From Magnetococcales bacterium (GTDB taxonomy: Bacteria; Pseudomonadota; Magnetococcia; Magnetococcales; Magnetaquicoccaceae), in the NCBI GenBank assembly GCA_002753095.1, contig PDZU01000011.1, positions 1 through 57,500 on the forward strand: DNA of 57,500 bases, read 5' to 3'. This document shows positions 35,579-44,214 of the stretch, piece after piece (the stretch's first letter is position 1; each line of letters opens with the position of its first letter). The notes beneath the pieces were generated by a model. That model ran no database searches, was not told where the DNA came from, and worked only from the letters and a program-made list of their open reading frames with translations. Made by a program: the position numbers and the translations under genes.

Positions 35579-36490
35579 ATGAGACCTCGCACTGCTGTTA
35601 TTCCCGTTGCCGGCCTGGGAACCCGTTTTTTGCCTGCCACCAAAGCCATGCCCAAGGAGATGCTGACCGTTGTGGACAAGCCACTGGTTCAGTATGCCGT
35701 GGAGGAGGCTTTTGCGGCTGGGATTGAGCGGATTGTTTTTGTCACTGGCCGGGGCAAGGAGATGTTGGCTGACCATTTTGACTATACTCCAGAGTTGGAG
35801 GAGACGTTGCGTGGTCGCAACCGTTTGGATCCTTTGCAGCAAGTGCGTGGTTTGGTGCCCACGGCAGGATGTTTGATTTACACACGGCAAAACGAGCCTT
35901 TGGGGTTGGGGCATGCCATTTGGTGTGCGCGACATCTGGTTGGGGATGCGCCGTTTGCCATTTTGCTGCCGGATGATTTGGTTTGGTCTGGCCCGGAGCA
36001 TGCGCCGGTCATGCAGCAGATGTGTGATCAATTTGAGTCGTTACAGCAGCCGATGGTAGCCATCATGGAGGTGGAGCAGCAAGAGACCAACAAGTATGGA
36101 ATCCTGGATCCGCTGGAGGGTAGCGGGGGTAATGCTGTTCTGGTGCAGGCCAAGGGACTGGTGGAAAAGCCGGCGCCGCAGGTGGCGCCTTCGCGCATGG
36201 CCATTATTGGACGTTACATTCTTCATCCAGACATTTTCTCACTTTTGGGCAAACGGCAGACCGGTGCGGGTGGTGAGATTCAGTTGACCGACGCCATGGC
36301 CATGATGATGCAGAAGCATCCCATTTATGGTTTTCGCTTTCAGGGCACCCGTTATGACTGCGGAGACAAGGTTGGTTTCCAGATGGCCAATTTGGCTTTA
36401 GCTTTGGAGCAGGCGGAGATGCGTTCCAGGCTATTGCCTTTCTTGAACACACAACTGGGCCAGTGGTCTGTTCATTCTACGGCCTCTTAA
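35579..36490 (+). CDS. galU: UTP-glucose-1-phosphate uridylyltransferase
   Basis: The 303-residue enzyme makes UDP-glucose from UTP and glucose-1-phosphate. The N-terminal nucleotide-binding motif VIPVAGLGTRFLPATKAMPKEML is typical, as are GLGHAIWCAR, the metal-binding DDLVWSG and VEKPAPQVAPS. It is followed 15 bases later by a UDP-glucose dehydrogenase gene, so the product is probably channelled to UDP-glucuronate for envelope polysaccharides. No strong ribosome-binding site precedes ATG 35579. Confidence 0.96.
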   Translation: MRPRTAVIPVAGLGTRFLPATKAMPKEMLTVVDKPLVQYAVEEAFAAGIERIVFVTGRGKEMLADHFDYTPELEETLRGRNRLDPLQQVRGLVPTAGCLIYTRQNEPLGLGHAIWCARHLVGDAPFAILLPDDLVWSGPEHAPVMQQMCDQFESLQQPMVAIMEVEQQETNKYGILDPLEGSGGNAVLVQAKGLVEKPAPQVAPSRMAIIGRYILHPDIFSLLGKRQTGAGGEIQLTDAMAMMMQKHPIYGFRFQGTRYDCGDKVGFQMANLALALEQAEMRSRLLPFLNTQLGQWSVHSTAS

Positions 36491-36505
36491 CTTTCAGGAT
36501 CAGAT

Positions 36506-37813
36506 ATGCGAATCACCATTATCGGCTCAGGTTACGTCGGACTGGTATCGGGGGCATGTTTTTCCGAATTCGGCGTGGATGTTACGTGTGTCGATAACGA
36601 TGCGGACAAGGTGGCCCGTTTGCAGCGTGGGGAGATTCCCATTTATGAGCCTGGGCTGGAAATGCTGGTGGAGCGTAACAGTGCGGCGGGCCGTTTACAT
36701 TTTACCACCTCGTTGGCGGAGGCGGTACGGCACAGCGCATTGGTTTTTATTGCGGTTGGCACACCGGAGCGGCGTGGCGATGGGGCGGCGGATCTGCAGT
36801 ATGTGTATGAGGCAGCCCGTCAGGTAGCGCCACATATCAAGAACTTTACGACGGTTGTGACCAAATCCACGGTACCGGTTGGCACTGGGGCGCAGGTGGC
36901 GGCGCTCATTCGCGAGACCAATCCAGAGGCTGATTTTGCCATGGCCTCCAACCCGGAATTTTTGCGGGAGGGGTCAGCGATTGAGGATTTTATGCGGCCT
37001 GACCGGGTCGTGATTGGCGTGGAAGACAGCCGCGCGGAGGTGGCTTTGCGTAGTCTGTATCGACCGTTATTTTTGATCGAGACGCCCATTCTGGTGACCA
37101 ATATTGTCACGGCTGAGTTGACCAAATATGCGGCCAACGCCTTTTTGGCCACCAAGATCATGTACATCAATCAGATTGCCAACCTGTGTGAGCGGGTTGG
37201 TGCGGATGTGCATGCGGTTGCCAAGGGGATGGGGTTGGACCGTCGGATTGGGGGCAAATTTCTTCATCCTGGGCCGGGATATGGGGGTTCGTGTTTTCCC
37301 AAGGATACGATTGCCTTGACCCGCACGGCGGCGCAGCATGGGGAGCCGATGACGATTGTTGAGGGTGTCATTGCGGCCAACGAGCAGCAGAAGGTACGCA
37401 TGGCGCACAAGATTATGGCGGCCATGGGCGAGCAGTTGCGGGGTAGCACGTTGGCGGTGTTAGGTTTGGCGTTCAAGCCCAACACGGATGATATGCGTGA
37501 GGCGCCGGCGTTGACCATTTTGCCCATGTTGCAGCAGGGTGGGGCGCGTTTACGGGTATTTGATCCTGAGGCGATGGCGGCGGCCCGGCGGTATTTACCG
37601 GACTTGCACTATTGCACGAGTGCCTATGAGGCGTGCGAGGGGGTAGATGGGGTGATTCTCCTCACGGAGTGGAATCAATTTCGCAATTTGGATTTGCCAC
37701 GCATCAAGGCGGGCATGCGTGGTGGGTATCTTTTTTGTGATTTGCGCAATGTTTATGTGCCTGAGAGCATGCGTCAGGCTGGTTTTCATTATGTAGGAGT
37801 GGGCCGTGTCTGA
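36506..37813 (+). CDS. ugd: UDP-glucose 6-dehydrogenase
   Basis: The 435-residue NAD-dependent enzyme oxidises UDP-glucose to UDP-glucuronate. The N-terminal Rossmann motif is GSGYVGLVSGACFSEFG; STVPVGTG and NPEFLREGSAIEDFM line the active site, and the catalytic cysteine is in GYGGSCFPKDT. Following galU and overlapping the next gene by eight bases, it forms part of a sugar nucleotide operon. Confidence 0.96.
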   Translation: MRITIIGSGYVGLVSGACFSEFGVDVTCVDNDADKVARLQRGEIPIYEPGLEMLVERNSAAGRLHFTTSLAEAVRHSALVFIAVGTPERRGDGAADLQYVYEAARQVAPHIKNFTTVVTKSTVPVGTGAQVAALIRETNPEADFAMASNPEFLREGSAIEDFMRPDRVVIGVEDSRAEVALRSLYRPLFLIETPILVTNIVTAELTKYAANAFLATKIMYINQIANLCERVGADVHAVAKGMGLDRRIGGKFLHPGPGYGGSCFPKDTIALTRTAAQHGEPMTIVEGVIAANEQQKVRMAHKIMAAMGEQLRGSTLAVLGLAFKPNTDDMREAPALTILPMLQQGGARLRVFDPEAMAAARRYLPDLHYCTSAYEACEGVDGVILLTEWNQFRNLDLPRIKAGMRGGYLFCDLRNVYVPESMRQAGFHYVGVGRV

Positions 37814-39203
37814 TCTCGCACATATTTTTCGTGAATATGACATTCGTGGCGTGGCGGGCAGCGAACTGTCTGAGGGATTTGTTCATGATTTAGGCATTGT
37901 TTTTGCCGATCATGTTCAGGCGTTGCGCAGTCGCAGCGAGGCCATGCGTATTGTCATTGGGCGAGATGGGCGCCACTCTTCACCGGAATTGGCCAAGGCT
38001 TTGGCTACCGGGTTGGCTGCGGGTGGTGCGGAGGTGATTGACTGTGGTTTGTTGCCCACGCCTGCGCTTTATTTTGCCAACTACCATTTTGAGGCGGATG
38101 CGGCCATCATGCTGACGGGCAGTCACAACCCGCCGGAGTACAATGGTTTGAAGATGGTGCGGGATGGTCGTTCCGTGTATGGGCAGGAGATTCAGGCGTT
38201 ACGGCAGCGCTTGCAGGCGGGTGTTAGTCCGCAGGCGTCGGCGGCGGAGATTCGCACGGGACGGGTTTTGGAGCGTTATCTGCAGCGTATTTTGAGTGAT
38301 TACAGGCCGGGGCGTTCCATTCAGGTTGTTTTGGACTGTGGCAATGGAGCGACGGGTGTTGTTGCGCCGGAGATGTTGAATCGGCTGCCTGGGGTAGCGG
38401 GTGAGGTACTTTATGCAGAGGTTGATGGTGATTTTCCCAATCATCATCCAGATCCGACTATTCCGGCCAATTTACGGGCGTTGTGGCATCATATGCAGGA
38501 GACGGATGCGGAGTTGGGGATCGCTTTTGATGGTGATGGCGACCGTATTGGTGCTTTGGACGAGCATGGCAAGATTATCTGGGGGGATCGTTTGATGATC
38601 CTGTTTGCCCGGCAGATTTTGGCGCAGCAGCCTGGCACCACCATCATTGGGGACGTCAAGTGTTCGCAGTTGCTTTTTGATGCGGTTGCCGAGGCTGGGG
38701 GGCAACCGTTGATGTGGAAGACGGGTCATTCGTTGGTCAAGACCAAGATGCGGGAGACTGCGGCTCCTTTGGGTGGGGAGATGAGTGGTCATCTGTTTTT
38801 CGCGGATCGTTATTTGGGTTATGACGATGCGTTGTATGCGGCGGTGCGTTTGATTGAGTTGGTATCCAGTGGACCGGAGACGCTTTCGGAGCGTTTACGC
38901 AGTTTGCCGGAGAGTTTCTCTTCGCCGGAGTTGCGTTTGGATTGTCCGGATGCGCGCAAGTTTCAGGTGATGGAGCGGATTCGGGCGCGGTTGGAGGCGG
39001 AGGGGGCTGAGTTTTCGGCGATTGATGGGGTACGGGTACGTACTGAGCAGGGTTGGTGGTTGTTGCGGGTTTCCAATACGCAACCGGCTTTGGTGGCGCG
39101 TATGGAGGCGACCAGTCGGGATGATTTGCAGGTTTTGGCGCGGGCGTTGGCGGTTGTTTTGGAAGGTGAGGGAATTGTCATGCCGGAGTGGCAGGAGGCG
39201 TAG
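37806..39203 (+). CDS. Phosphomannomutase/phosphoglucomutase
   Basis: The 465-residue product is an alpha-D-phosphohexomutase of the AlgC/ManB type. It begins with FREYDIRGV, has the phosphoserine loop TGSHNPPEYNG near residue 104, the metal loop FDGDGDRIG, the sugar-binding GEMSGHLFF and the C-terminal phosphate loop RVSNTQPALVARMEA. Substrates may be mannose- and glucose-phosphates. GTG at 37806 overlaps the end of ugd and has TAGGAG upstream. It supplies hexose-1-phosphate for polysaccharide synthesis with galU and ugd. Confidence 0.92.
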   Translation: MSDLAHIFREYDIRGVAGSELSEGFVHDLGIVFADHVQALRSRSEAMRIVIGRDGRHSSPELAKALATGLAAGGAEVIDCGLLPTPALYFANYHFEADAAIMLTGSHNPPEYNGLKMVRDGRSVYGQEIQALRQRLQAGVSPQASAAEIRTGRVLERYLQRILSDYRPGRSIQVVLDCGNGATGVVAPEMLNRLPGVAGEVLYAEVDGDFPNHHPDPTIPANLRALWHHMQETDAELGIAFDGDGDRIGALDEHGKIIWGDRLMILFARQILAQQPGTTIIGDVKCSQLLFDAVAEAGGQPLMWKTGHSLVKTKMRETAAPLGGEMSGHLFFADRYLGYDDALYAAVRLIELVSSGPETLSERLRSLPESFSSPELRLDCPDARKFQVMERIRARLEAEGAEFSAIDGVRVRTEQGWWLLRVSNTQPALVARMEATSRDDLQVLARALAVVLEGEGIVMPEWQEA

Positions 39204-39254
39204 GGGATTTTTAGCTGCTCAGCTGAGTTGTTTGCCTTTTTATCTTTTAAATCA

Positions 39255-39656
39255 TTGCGGGGTCCAGGGGCGATCATCGCCCCTGGCGGGATGCAAGGGC
39301 GGAGCCCTTGCTGTGATGGCGCGCTTTTACGAAAGCAGATTTGGCGCAGCCAAATCTGCGCAGCGCGCCCCAATCTGTGCCCCGCAGGGGCACTCTTTGG
39401 GAGGGCGGAGCCCGACTTTTAACCCCGTTGGCACGGATTCTCCTGCGGGCAAAGACAATTGAAGGCTGTCCGTATTGGCGCACAAAAGCGCGCCAATACG
39501 GACAGCCAGCGTCAATATGGCGCGCTGCGCCGACGCAAAAACCGCGTCGGCTTATCGTGAAAAGCGCGCCAAAAGATAAAAGATTAAGATCAAAAGATTA
39601 AATTCCCAGGGCTCCGCCCTGGACCCGCCAGGGGGGTGACCCCCCTGGACCCGCAA
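39255..39656. repeat. Full copy B of the structured repeat element
   Basis: This element fills most of the 491-base gap between the phosphohexomutase and pyrD. Its left end (TTGCGGGGTCCAGGGG...CCCTGGCGGG) and inverted right end (CCCGCCAGGGG...GGACCCGCAA) match those of copy A. The internal hairpins are shared: GCAAGGGC/GCCCTTGC, GCAGATTTGGC/GCCAAATCTGC, an 18-base-arm hairpin at 39464-39507 and GCCGACGC/GCGTCGGC. In the long hairpin, two base pairs differ from copy A on both arms, so pairing is kept. The 13-base tandem repeat of copy A is only vestigial here. No gene is seen. Confidence 0.9.
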
Positions 39657-39694
39657 TTGTTTCTATTATCCCTATCATCCCCCTGAATCTACCC

Positions 39695-40630
39695 ATGAAT
39701 AACCCAAATCCCCTCTCCGTCAACTTGGCCGGCATTACCCTGAATTCACCAATCGTACTCCTCTCCGGGTGCGCGGGCTTCGCCGAAGAACTCAACGCCA
39801 TCGACAGCTTCGACTTCAATAAAATCGGTGCCATCTGCCTCAAAGGAACCACCCTGGAAGCACGCCAAGGCAACCCACCCCCACGCCTCGCCGAAACCCC
39901 ATCGGGCATGCTCAACGCCATCGGCTTGCAAAACCCCGGCGCCCGTACCGTCGCCGAAGAAATCCTCCCCCGCATCGCCTCGCTACCAACCCGCCTCATC
40001 GCCAACATCGCCGGATCCACGATAACCGAATATGGCGAAGTGGCACGGATTTTCGATAACAGCCCGATAGATGGCATTGAGATCAACATCTCCTGCCCCA
40101 ATGTCAAGGAAGGGGGAGCCGCCTTCGGTGCCGACCCCTGCTCGGCAGCCGATGTGGTCGCAGCAGTCCGCCAAGCCACCCGCAAACCCATCATCACCAA
40201 ACTTTCTCCCAACGTGACCAACATGAACCAAATCGCCCGTGCCGCCATCGACGCCGGCAGTGACGCCCTGTCCGCAATCAATACCCTCATGGGCATGGCG
40301 GTCGATATACAACAACGCCGCCCCATCCTCGGCAACCGACAAGGCGGCCTCTCCGGGCCAGCCATCAAACCAATCGCCCTGCTGAAAGTCTGGCAACTCT
40401 ACCAACTCACCAAACCCCTGGCCATCCCAATCATCGGCCAAGGCGGTATCTCCTGCACCAACGATGCCATTGAGTTTTTTCTGGCCGGCGCCAACGCCAT
40501 CGGTATCGGGACTACCCTCTTCCGTAATCCGCTGATTGCTACCCAAATACATGACGAGCTCCGCCAATATCTGCATAATCAAAGGATACCCTCGGTTGCA
40601 GCATTGACGGGAACCCTCAAACTTGCCTAA
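39695..40630 (+). CDS. pyrD: Dihydroorotate dehydrogenase, class 1B type catalytic subunit
   Basis: The 311-residue FMN enzyme oxidises dihydroorotate in pyrimidine synthesis. NISCPNVKEGG carries the catalytic cysteine of class 1 enzymes (class 2 uses serine). KLSPNVTNMNQIARAA, INTLMGMAVDIQQRRP, GGLSGPAIKPIAL, and the FMN-phosphate segment IGQGGISCTNDAIEFFLAGA follow the 1B pattern, which normally works with PyrK as a heterotetramer. No pyrK is present in the window. The coding strand is C/A-rich, unlike the G/T-rich genes just upstream. Confidence 0.93.
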   Translation: MNNPNPLSVNLAGITLNSPIVLLSGCAGFAEELNAIDSFDFNKIGAICLKGTTLEARQGNPPPRLAETPSGMLNAIGLQNPGARTVAEEILPRIASLPTRLIANIAGSTITEYGEVARIFDNSPIDGIEINISCPNVKEGGAAFGADPCSAADVVAAVRQATRKPIITKLSPNVTNMNQIARAAIDAGSDALSAINTLMGMAVDIQQRRPILGNRQGGLSGPAIKPIALLKVWQLYQLTKPLAIPIIGQGGISCTNDAIEFFLAGANAIGIGTTLFRNPLIATQIHDELRQYLHNQRIPSVAALTGTLKLA

Positions 40631-40699
40631 ACTGTGTCGCTACAACGACTGCCCCGCAGTCCGTTACGAGAGAACTCTTGTGGCCAGGACCGTCCGCGC

Positions 40700-41332
40700 A
40701 TGATGACCCGTCTCTGTTCCGCCCTGTTGGCGTGTTGGATTTTTTTAACCGTTCCCGCTGCATTGCCTGCCGCCGGAAACTTACTGAACTTAGCTGGAGG
40801 AAAACAAATGGTGGTGCTAAAAACTTCTCTGGGTGAAATCACCATCGCACTGGATGCGGAAAAAGCCCCCATTAGCGTCAAAAATTTCCTCGACTATGTG
40901 GACGCCCAATTTTACGATGGAACCATCTTTCATCGGGTAATCAAAGGGTTCATGGTTCAGGGTGGCGGATTCAGCACGGATATGCAACAAAAGAGTACCA
41001 ATCCCCCCATCAAAAATGAAGCCGATAACGGTCTCAAAAATCTGCGCGGCACCATCGCCATGGCCCGTACCAATAACAAGGATAGCGCCACCGCACAATT
41101 TTTTATCAACTCGGTGGATAACGCCTTCCTGGACCATGGCACCCGCGACTTCGGCTACGCCGTCTTCGGCCAAGTGGTGCAAGGCATGGATGTGGTGGAA
41201 CGTATCGAACAAGTGCGTACCGGTTGGCAGGATGTGCCAGCCGAACAGGTCGTGATTCACTCCATTCGCCGTGCTGCCCCACCCTCCACATCCCAGGCTC
41301 CGGCTGAACAGGACTCCTCCGCACCGTCATGA
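40700..41332 (+). CDS. Cyclophilin-type peptidyl-prolyl isomerase, probably with two translation starts
   Basis: From tandem ATGs at 40700 the 210-residue product has a signal peptide ([24 protein letters not shown]) and a cyclophilin domain ([55 protein letters not shown]), giving a periplasmic isomerase. A second in-frame ATG at 40808 has an ideal ribosome-binding site, GGAGG seven bases upstream, and starts exactly at the domain ([12 protein letters not shown]), which would give a cytoplasmic form. The C-terminal tail is Pro/Ser-rich. The stop overlaps the next gene by four bases (ATGA). Confidence 0.9.
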   Translation: MMTRLCSALLACWIFLTVPAALPAAGNLLNLAGGKQMVVLKTSLGEITIALDAEKAPISVKNFLDYVDAQFYDGTIFHRVIKGFMVQGGGFSTDMQQKSTNPPIKNEADNGLKNLRGTIAMARTNNKDSATAQFFINSVDNAFLDHGTRDFGYAVFGQVVQGMDVVERIEQVRTGWQDVPAEQVVIHSIRRAAPPSTSQAPAEQDSSAPS

Positions 41333-42660
41333 TTATCGCCCCGTGCCAATCGTTCTGTTCCATCCGCATCCATAACACGGAAGCTCTGAAAACTGCTTTG
41401 GCGGAAGCGGATTGGGTTGCCCTATTCAGCCGCTTCTACGCCATCGCCAAAGAGCAGATACGCCAATTGGATGGCGAACCAGTCCGTTCCCTGGGAGATG
41501 GCCTCTTGGCCGCTTTTCGACTACCAGAACAAGCCGTGCAATGCGCCATTCAAATCCAGGAAAACGTCACACGCCATATTCCCTACGCCAGCACCGGCTT
41601 CTCCTGCAAAATGGCCATCGCCAGCGGCCCCTGCAGCCGTATCTCTCTGGATCACCATCTCTTTGACTACCTGGGTACAGCCGTGGATATCGCCCAGCAA
41701 CTCTGCGAACGGGCCCACGGCAACGCCATTCTACTGCACCACCCGCCACTGAGTGAAAACGAACGACTCCCTATCCACTCCCTGGCCGGCCTGCAACAAA
41801 ATCGTGCCCTGCCTGACTATTATATCGAACAACCCCTCTGCAAACTGCAGGGCGTTAAATCGCCAATACGCAGCTACGCTATTTTTTGGCAGGCCGCAGC
41901 CCAGCACTACCTGACAACCCAACCCATGGGCGAGTGCCGCCCGAAAAACGAAGAAGAACCAGAAGAAGATGCGGTGCAATTTGGTAAGGTAACTGCCTTC
42001 AAAAAAGAACGTGGCTTCGGCTTCATCCAATATTTTACCGACGAAAATGAATACCGGGAGATCTATTTCCACATGAGCTATGTGGTGGGTCAGGCGGTGA
42101 TCCAGGAAAATGACCACGTGCAATTTGTCATTAAACCCGGCAAAGAAGGACGCCCACAAGCCTGCTCCGTCCTGGTCATGGGCGGACGCATGATCGGCCA
42201 AGTGGCTTCCCTGGAAGGAGACGGCTCAGGCTACCTCACCATCCGTAACCAAGCCTCGGAAATGATCCGCTTCTTGATCCTGCCCCACATCGGCCGCCAT
42301 CTACCCCTGCGGGTCAACGACGTGGTCGAATTCGTGGTGGGCTCCGGTTCGGAGTCGGAAGGGTTGATCGCCACCGAAATCACCCTGCACCCCGGCGAGA
42401 AAATGCTGCACGTCGCAGAAACCGGCGATAACCTTACCCTGGGTTCCATCGAACAAGCCATCGTCACCGTCTACTTCGCCGATAAAGGCTACGGCTTCGC
42501 CAAGTGCCGCCGGAACAATATCTATGTCCACGTCTCGGAATTAACCGATCCCGAACATATCCCTCTCCCAGGCGAATTGATCGAATTTGAGGTATCTCCC
42601 GGCAGAGATGGCACCTATCGGGCCAATAATATCCGCTCGGTACATCGCAAAGAGGAGTGA
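41329..42660 (+). CDS. Nucleotidyl cyclase-like domain fused to cold-shock-type domains
   Basis: The 443-residue product has no membrane segment. Residues 5-190 resemble a class III nucleotidyl cyclase homology domain: [28 protein letters not shown] matches the second metal-aspartate hairpin, and [26 protein letters not shown] the later core. The first metal aspartate position reads CSIR, so catalysis is doubtful. After an acidic linker come a cold-shock domain (217-283, with RGFGFIQYF and REIYFHMS), a divergent OB-like segment (287-355) and a second cold-shock domain (374-438, with KGYGFAKC and IYVHVSEL). The RNP-like motifs suggest RNA or single-stranded DNA binding. It is translationally coupled to the cyclophilin gene. 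I know of no named family with this layout. Confidence 0.75.
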   Translation: MIIAPCQSFCSIRIHNTEALKTALAEADWVALFSRFYAIAKEQIRQLDGEPVRSLGDGLLAAFRLPEQAVQCAIQIQENVTRHIPYASTGFSCKMAIASGPCSRISLDHHLFDYLGTAVDIAQQLCERAHGNAILLHHPPLSENERLPIHSLAGLQQNRALPDYYIEQPLCKLQGVKSPIRSYAIFWQAAAQHYLTTQPMGECRPKNEEEPEEDAVQFGKVTAFKKERGFGFIQYFTDENEYREIYFHMSYVVGQAVIQENDHVQFVIKPGKEGRPQACSVLVMGGRMIGQVASLEGDGSGYLTIRNQASEMIRFLILPHIGRHLPLRVNDVVEFVVGSGSESEGLIATEITLHPGEKMLHVAETGDNLTLGSIEQAIVTVYFADKGYGFAKCRRNNIYVHVSELTDPEHIPLPGELIEFEVSPGRDGTYRANNIRSVHRKEE

Positions 42661-42737
42661 AAAATGGGATGTGGTTTCTTGTTGATTTGATGATGGAATT
42701 GATTGAAAATGATAAAATCAATCATGGTGCGCGATGT

Positions 42738-42872
42738 TAAAATTCGGGCGTCCGCCCTCCAGGAGCGTGCCCCTGCGGAGCACAGATTGGTGCGGCGTGC
42801 GCAAATGCTACGCATTTGCTTATCTTAAACGCCGCACATGACAGGCAGGGCTTTGCCCTGCACCCCGCAAAA
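42738..42872 (-). repeat. Inverted partial copy D of the structured repeat family
   Basis: Located between the convergent cyclase/cold-shock gene and fliI, this copy runs in the opposite direction to A and B. It contains the conserved TGCCCCTGCGGAGCACAGATT block in reverse, a two-level hairpin (outer GTGCGGCGT/ACGCCGCAC at 42790-42837 around GCAAATGC/GCATTTGC at 42801-42819), GCAGGGC/GCCCTGC, and the end CACCCCGCAA. The hairpin sequences differ from other copies while remaining self-complementary. Confidence 0.8.
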
Positions 42873-42882
42873 ATTTTTAATT

Positions 42883-44214
42883 TTAATTCGATCCCGGAAA
42901 AAGAGCCCCCAACTGCCGCACACTCTCCTCCATGGGACTCCCCTGCTCCACCGCTTGCCGCAAATAGTTGCGTATGGGCGCAATCAACTTCAAAGCGTTA
43001 TCAATCTGCGGATTACTGCCCGCCACATAAGCCCCAATGTTGATCATATCCTCGGCCCGGCTATAGGTGGCCAACGCCTCGCGCAACCGCCCCGCCCAAC
43101 GCTTCTGCTTGACATCAACCAACGATTCCATCAAACGAGACAAAGATTCCAATACATCAATGGCCGGATAATGATTCGCCGCCGCCAAGGCACGGGACAA
43201 AACAATATGACCGTCCAAAATACCACGCACCGCATCCGCAACCGGATCCTGTAGATCATCCCCCTCCACCAGGATCGTATATAACCCGGTAATACTGCCA
43301 TCCCCCTCATCACGGCCTGTCCGCTCCAACAAACGCGGCAACAACATGAAAGTGGATGGCGGATAACCGCGCGTCGTCGGCGGTTCACCACGCGTCAACC
43401 CCACCTCGCGCTGGGCCATGGCAAAACGGGTCACCGAATCCATCAACAACAACACATGCTGCTGCCGGGCCCGGAAATACTCCGCAATCGCCGTGGCCAA
43501 AAAGGCCGCCCGCAAACGCAACAATGGCGGTTGATCAGAGGTGGCCACCACCACCACCGAACGGGCCATCCCTTCAGGGCCTAAATCCCGCTCAATGAAC
43601 TCCACCACCTCACGGCCACGCTCGCCGACCAGCGCAATCACATTCACATCCGCCGACGTGTACCGGGCCATCATGCCCAGCAGAGTACTCTTACCCACGC
43701 CAGAACCAGAAAAAATACCAACCCGCTGCCCCAACCCCACCGTCAACAAGCCATTGATGGCCCGCACACCCAGATCAATGGCAGTATCAATCCGCCGCCG
43801 CACCATGGGGTTGACCGGATCCGCATACAACGGTACCCGCTCCGGCAAAACCAAAAGCGGGCCACCATCCAACGGTGCCCCCATTGGATCAATGACCCGC
43901 CCCAATAACGCCTCGCCCACCGCCACATCTTCCGGGCGACCAAAGGAGACAATACGACTGCCCGGATGAATGCCACGCAACGGCCCCAAAGGCATCAACA
44001 ACAAGGAGCGATTGCGAAAACCAACCACCTCCGCCTTGATCGGCTCGGTGCCATCCTCCGGCCAAATCTGACACATATCCCCAATGGAGGCCGCCGGTCC
44101 ATCCCCCTCTACCAGCAAACCAACCACCTGCACCACCTGACCGGTACGCAATAACCCCAGTTTGCTGCGTCCAGAAACCTGATAATCAGACCAGGGAATC
44201 TCAAGCGACTTCAT
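42883..44214 (-). CDS. fliI: Flagellar export ATPase FliI
   Basis: The 443-residue enzyme energises the flagellar type III export gate. Walker A is FSGSGVGKSTLL, preceded by the family block GVRAINGLLTVGLGQRVGI; VALVGERGREVVEF and LLLMDSVTRFAMAQREVGL contain the Walker B region and arginine-rich contacts. The start, ATG 44214, overlaps fliH by 14 bases. It is the last gene of the operon seen here; fliJ does not follow, as a repeat copy and a convergent gene come next. Confidence 0.96.
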   Translation of the reverse strand: MKSLEIPWSDYQVSGRSKLGLLRTGQVVQVVGLLVEGDGPAASIGDMCQIWPEDGTEPIKAEVVGFRNRSLLLMPLGPLRGIHPGSRIVSFGRPEDVAVGEALLGRVIDPMGAPLDGGPLLVLPERVPLYADPVNPMVRRRIDTAIDLGVRAINGLLTVGLGQRVGIFSGSGVGKSTLLGMMARYTSADVNVIALVGERGREVVEFIERDLGPEGMARSVVVVATSDQPPLLRLRAAFLATAIAEYFRARQQHVLLLMDSVTRFAMAQREVGLTRGEPPTTRGYPPSTFMLLPRLLERTGRDEGDGSITGLYTILVEGDDLQDPVADAVRGILDGHIVLSRALAAANHYPAIDVLESLSRLMESLVDVKQKRWAGRLREALATYSRAEDMINIGAYVAGSNPQIDNALKLIAPIRNYLRQAVEQGSPMEESVRQLGALFPGSN

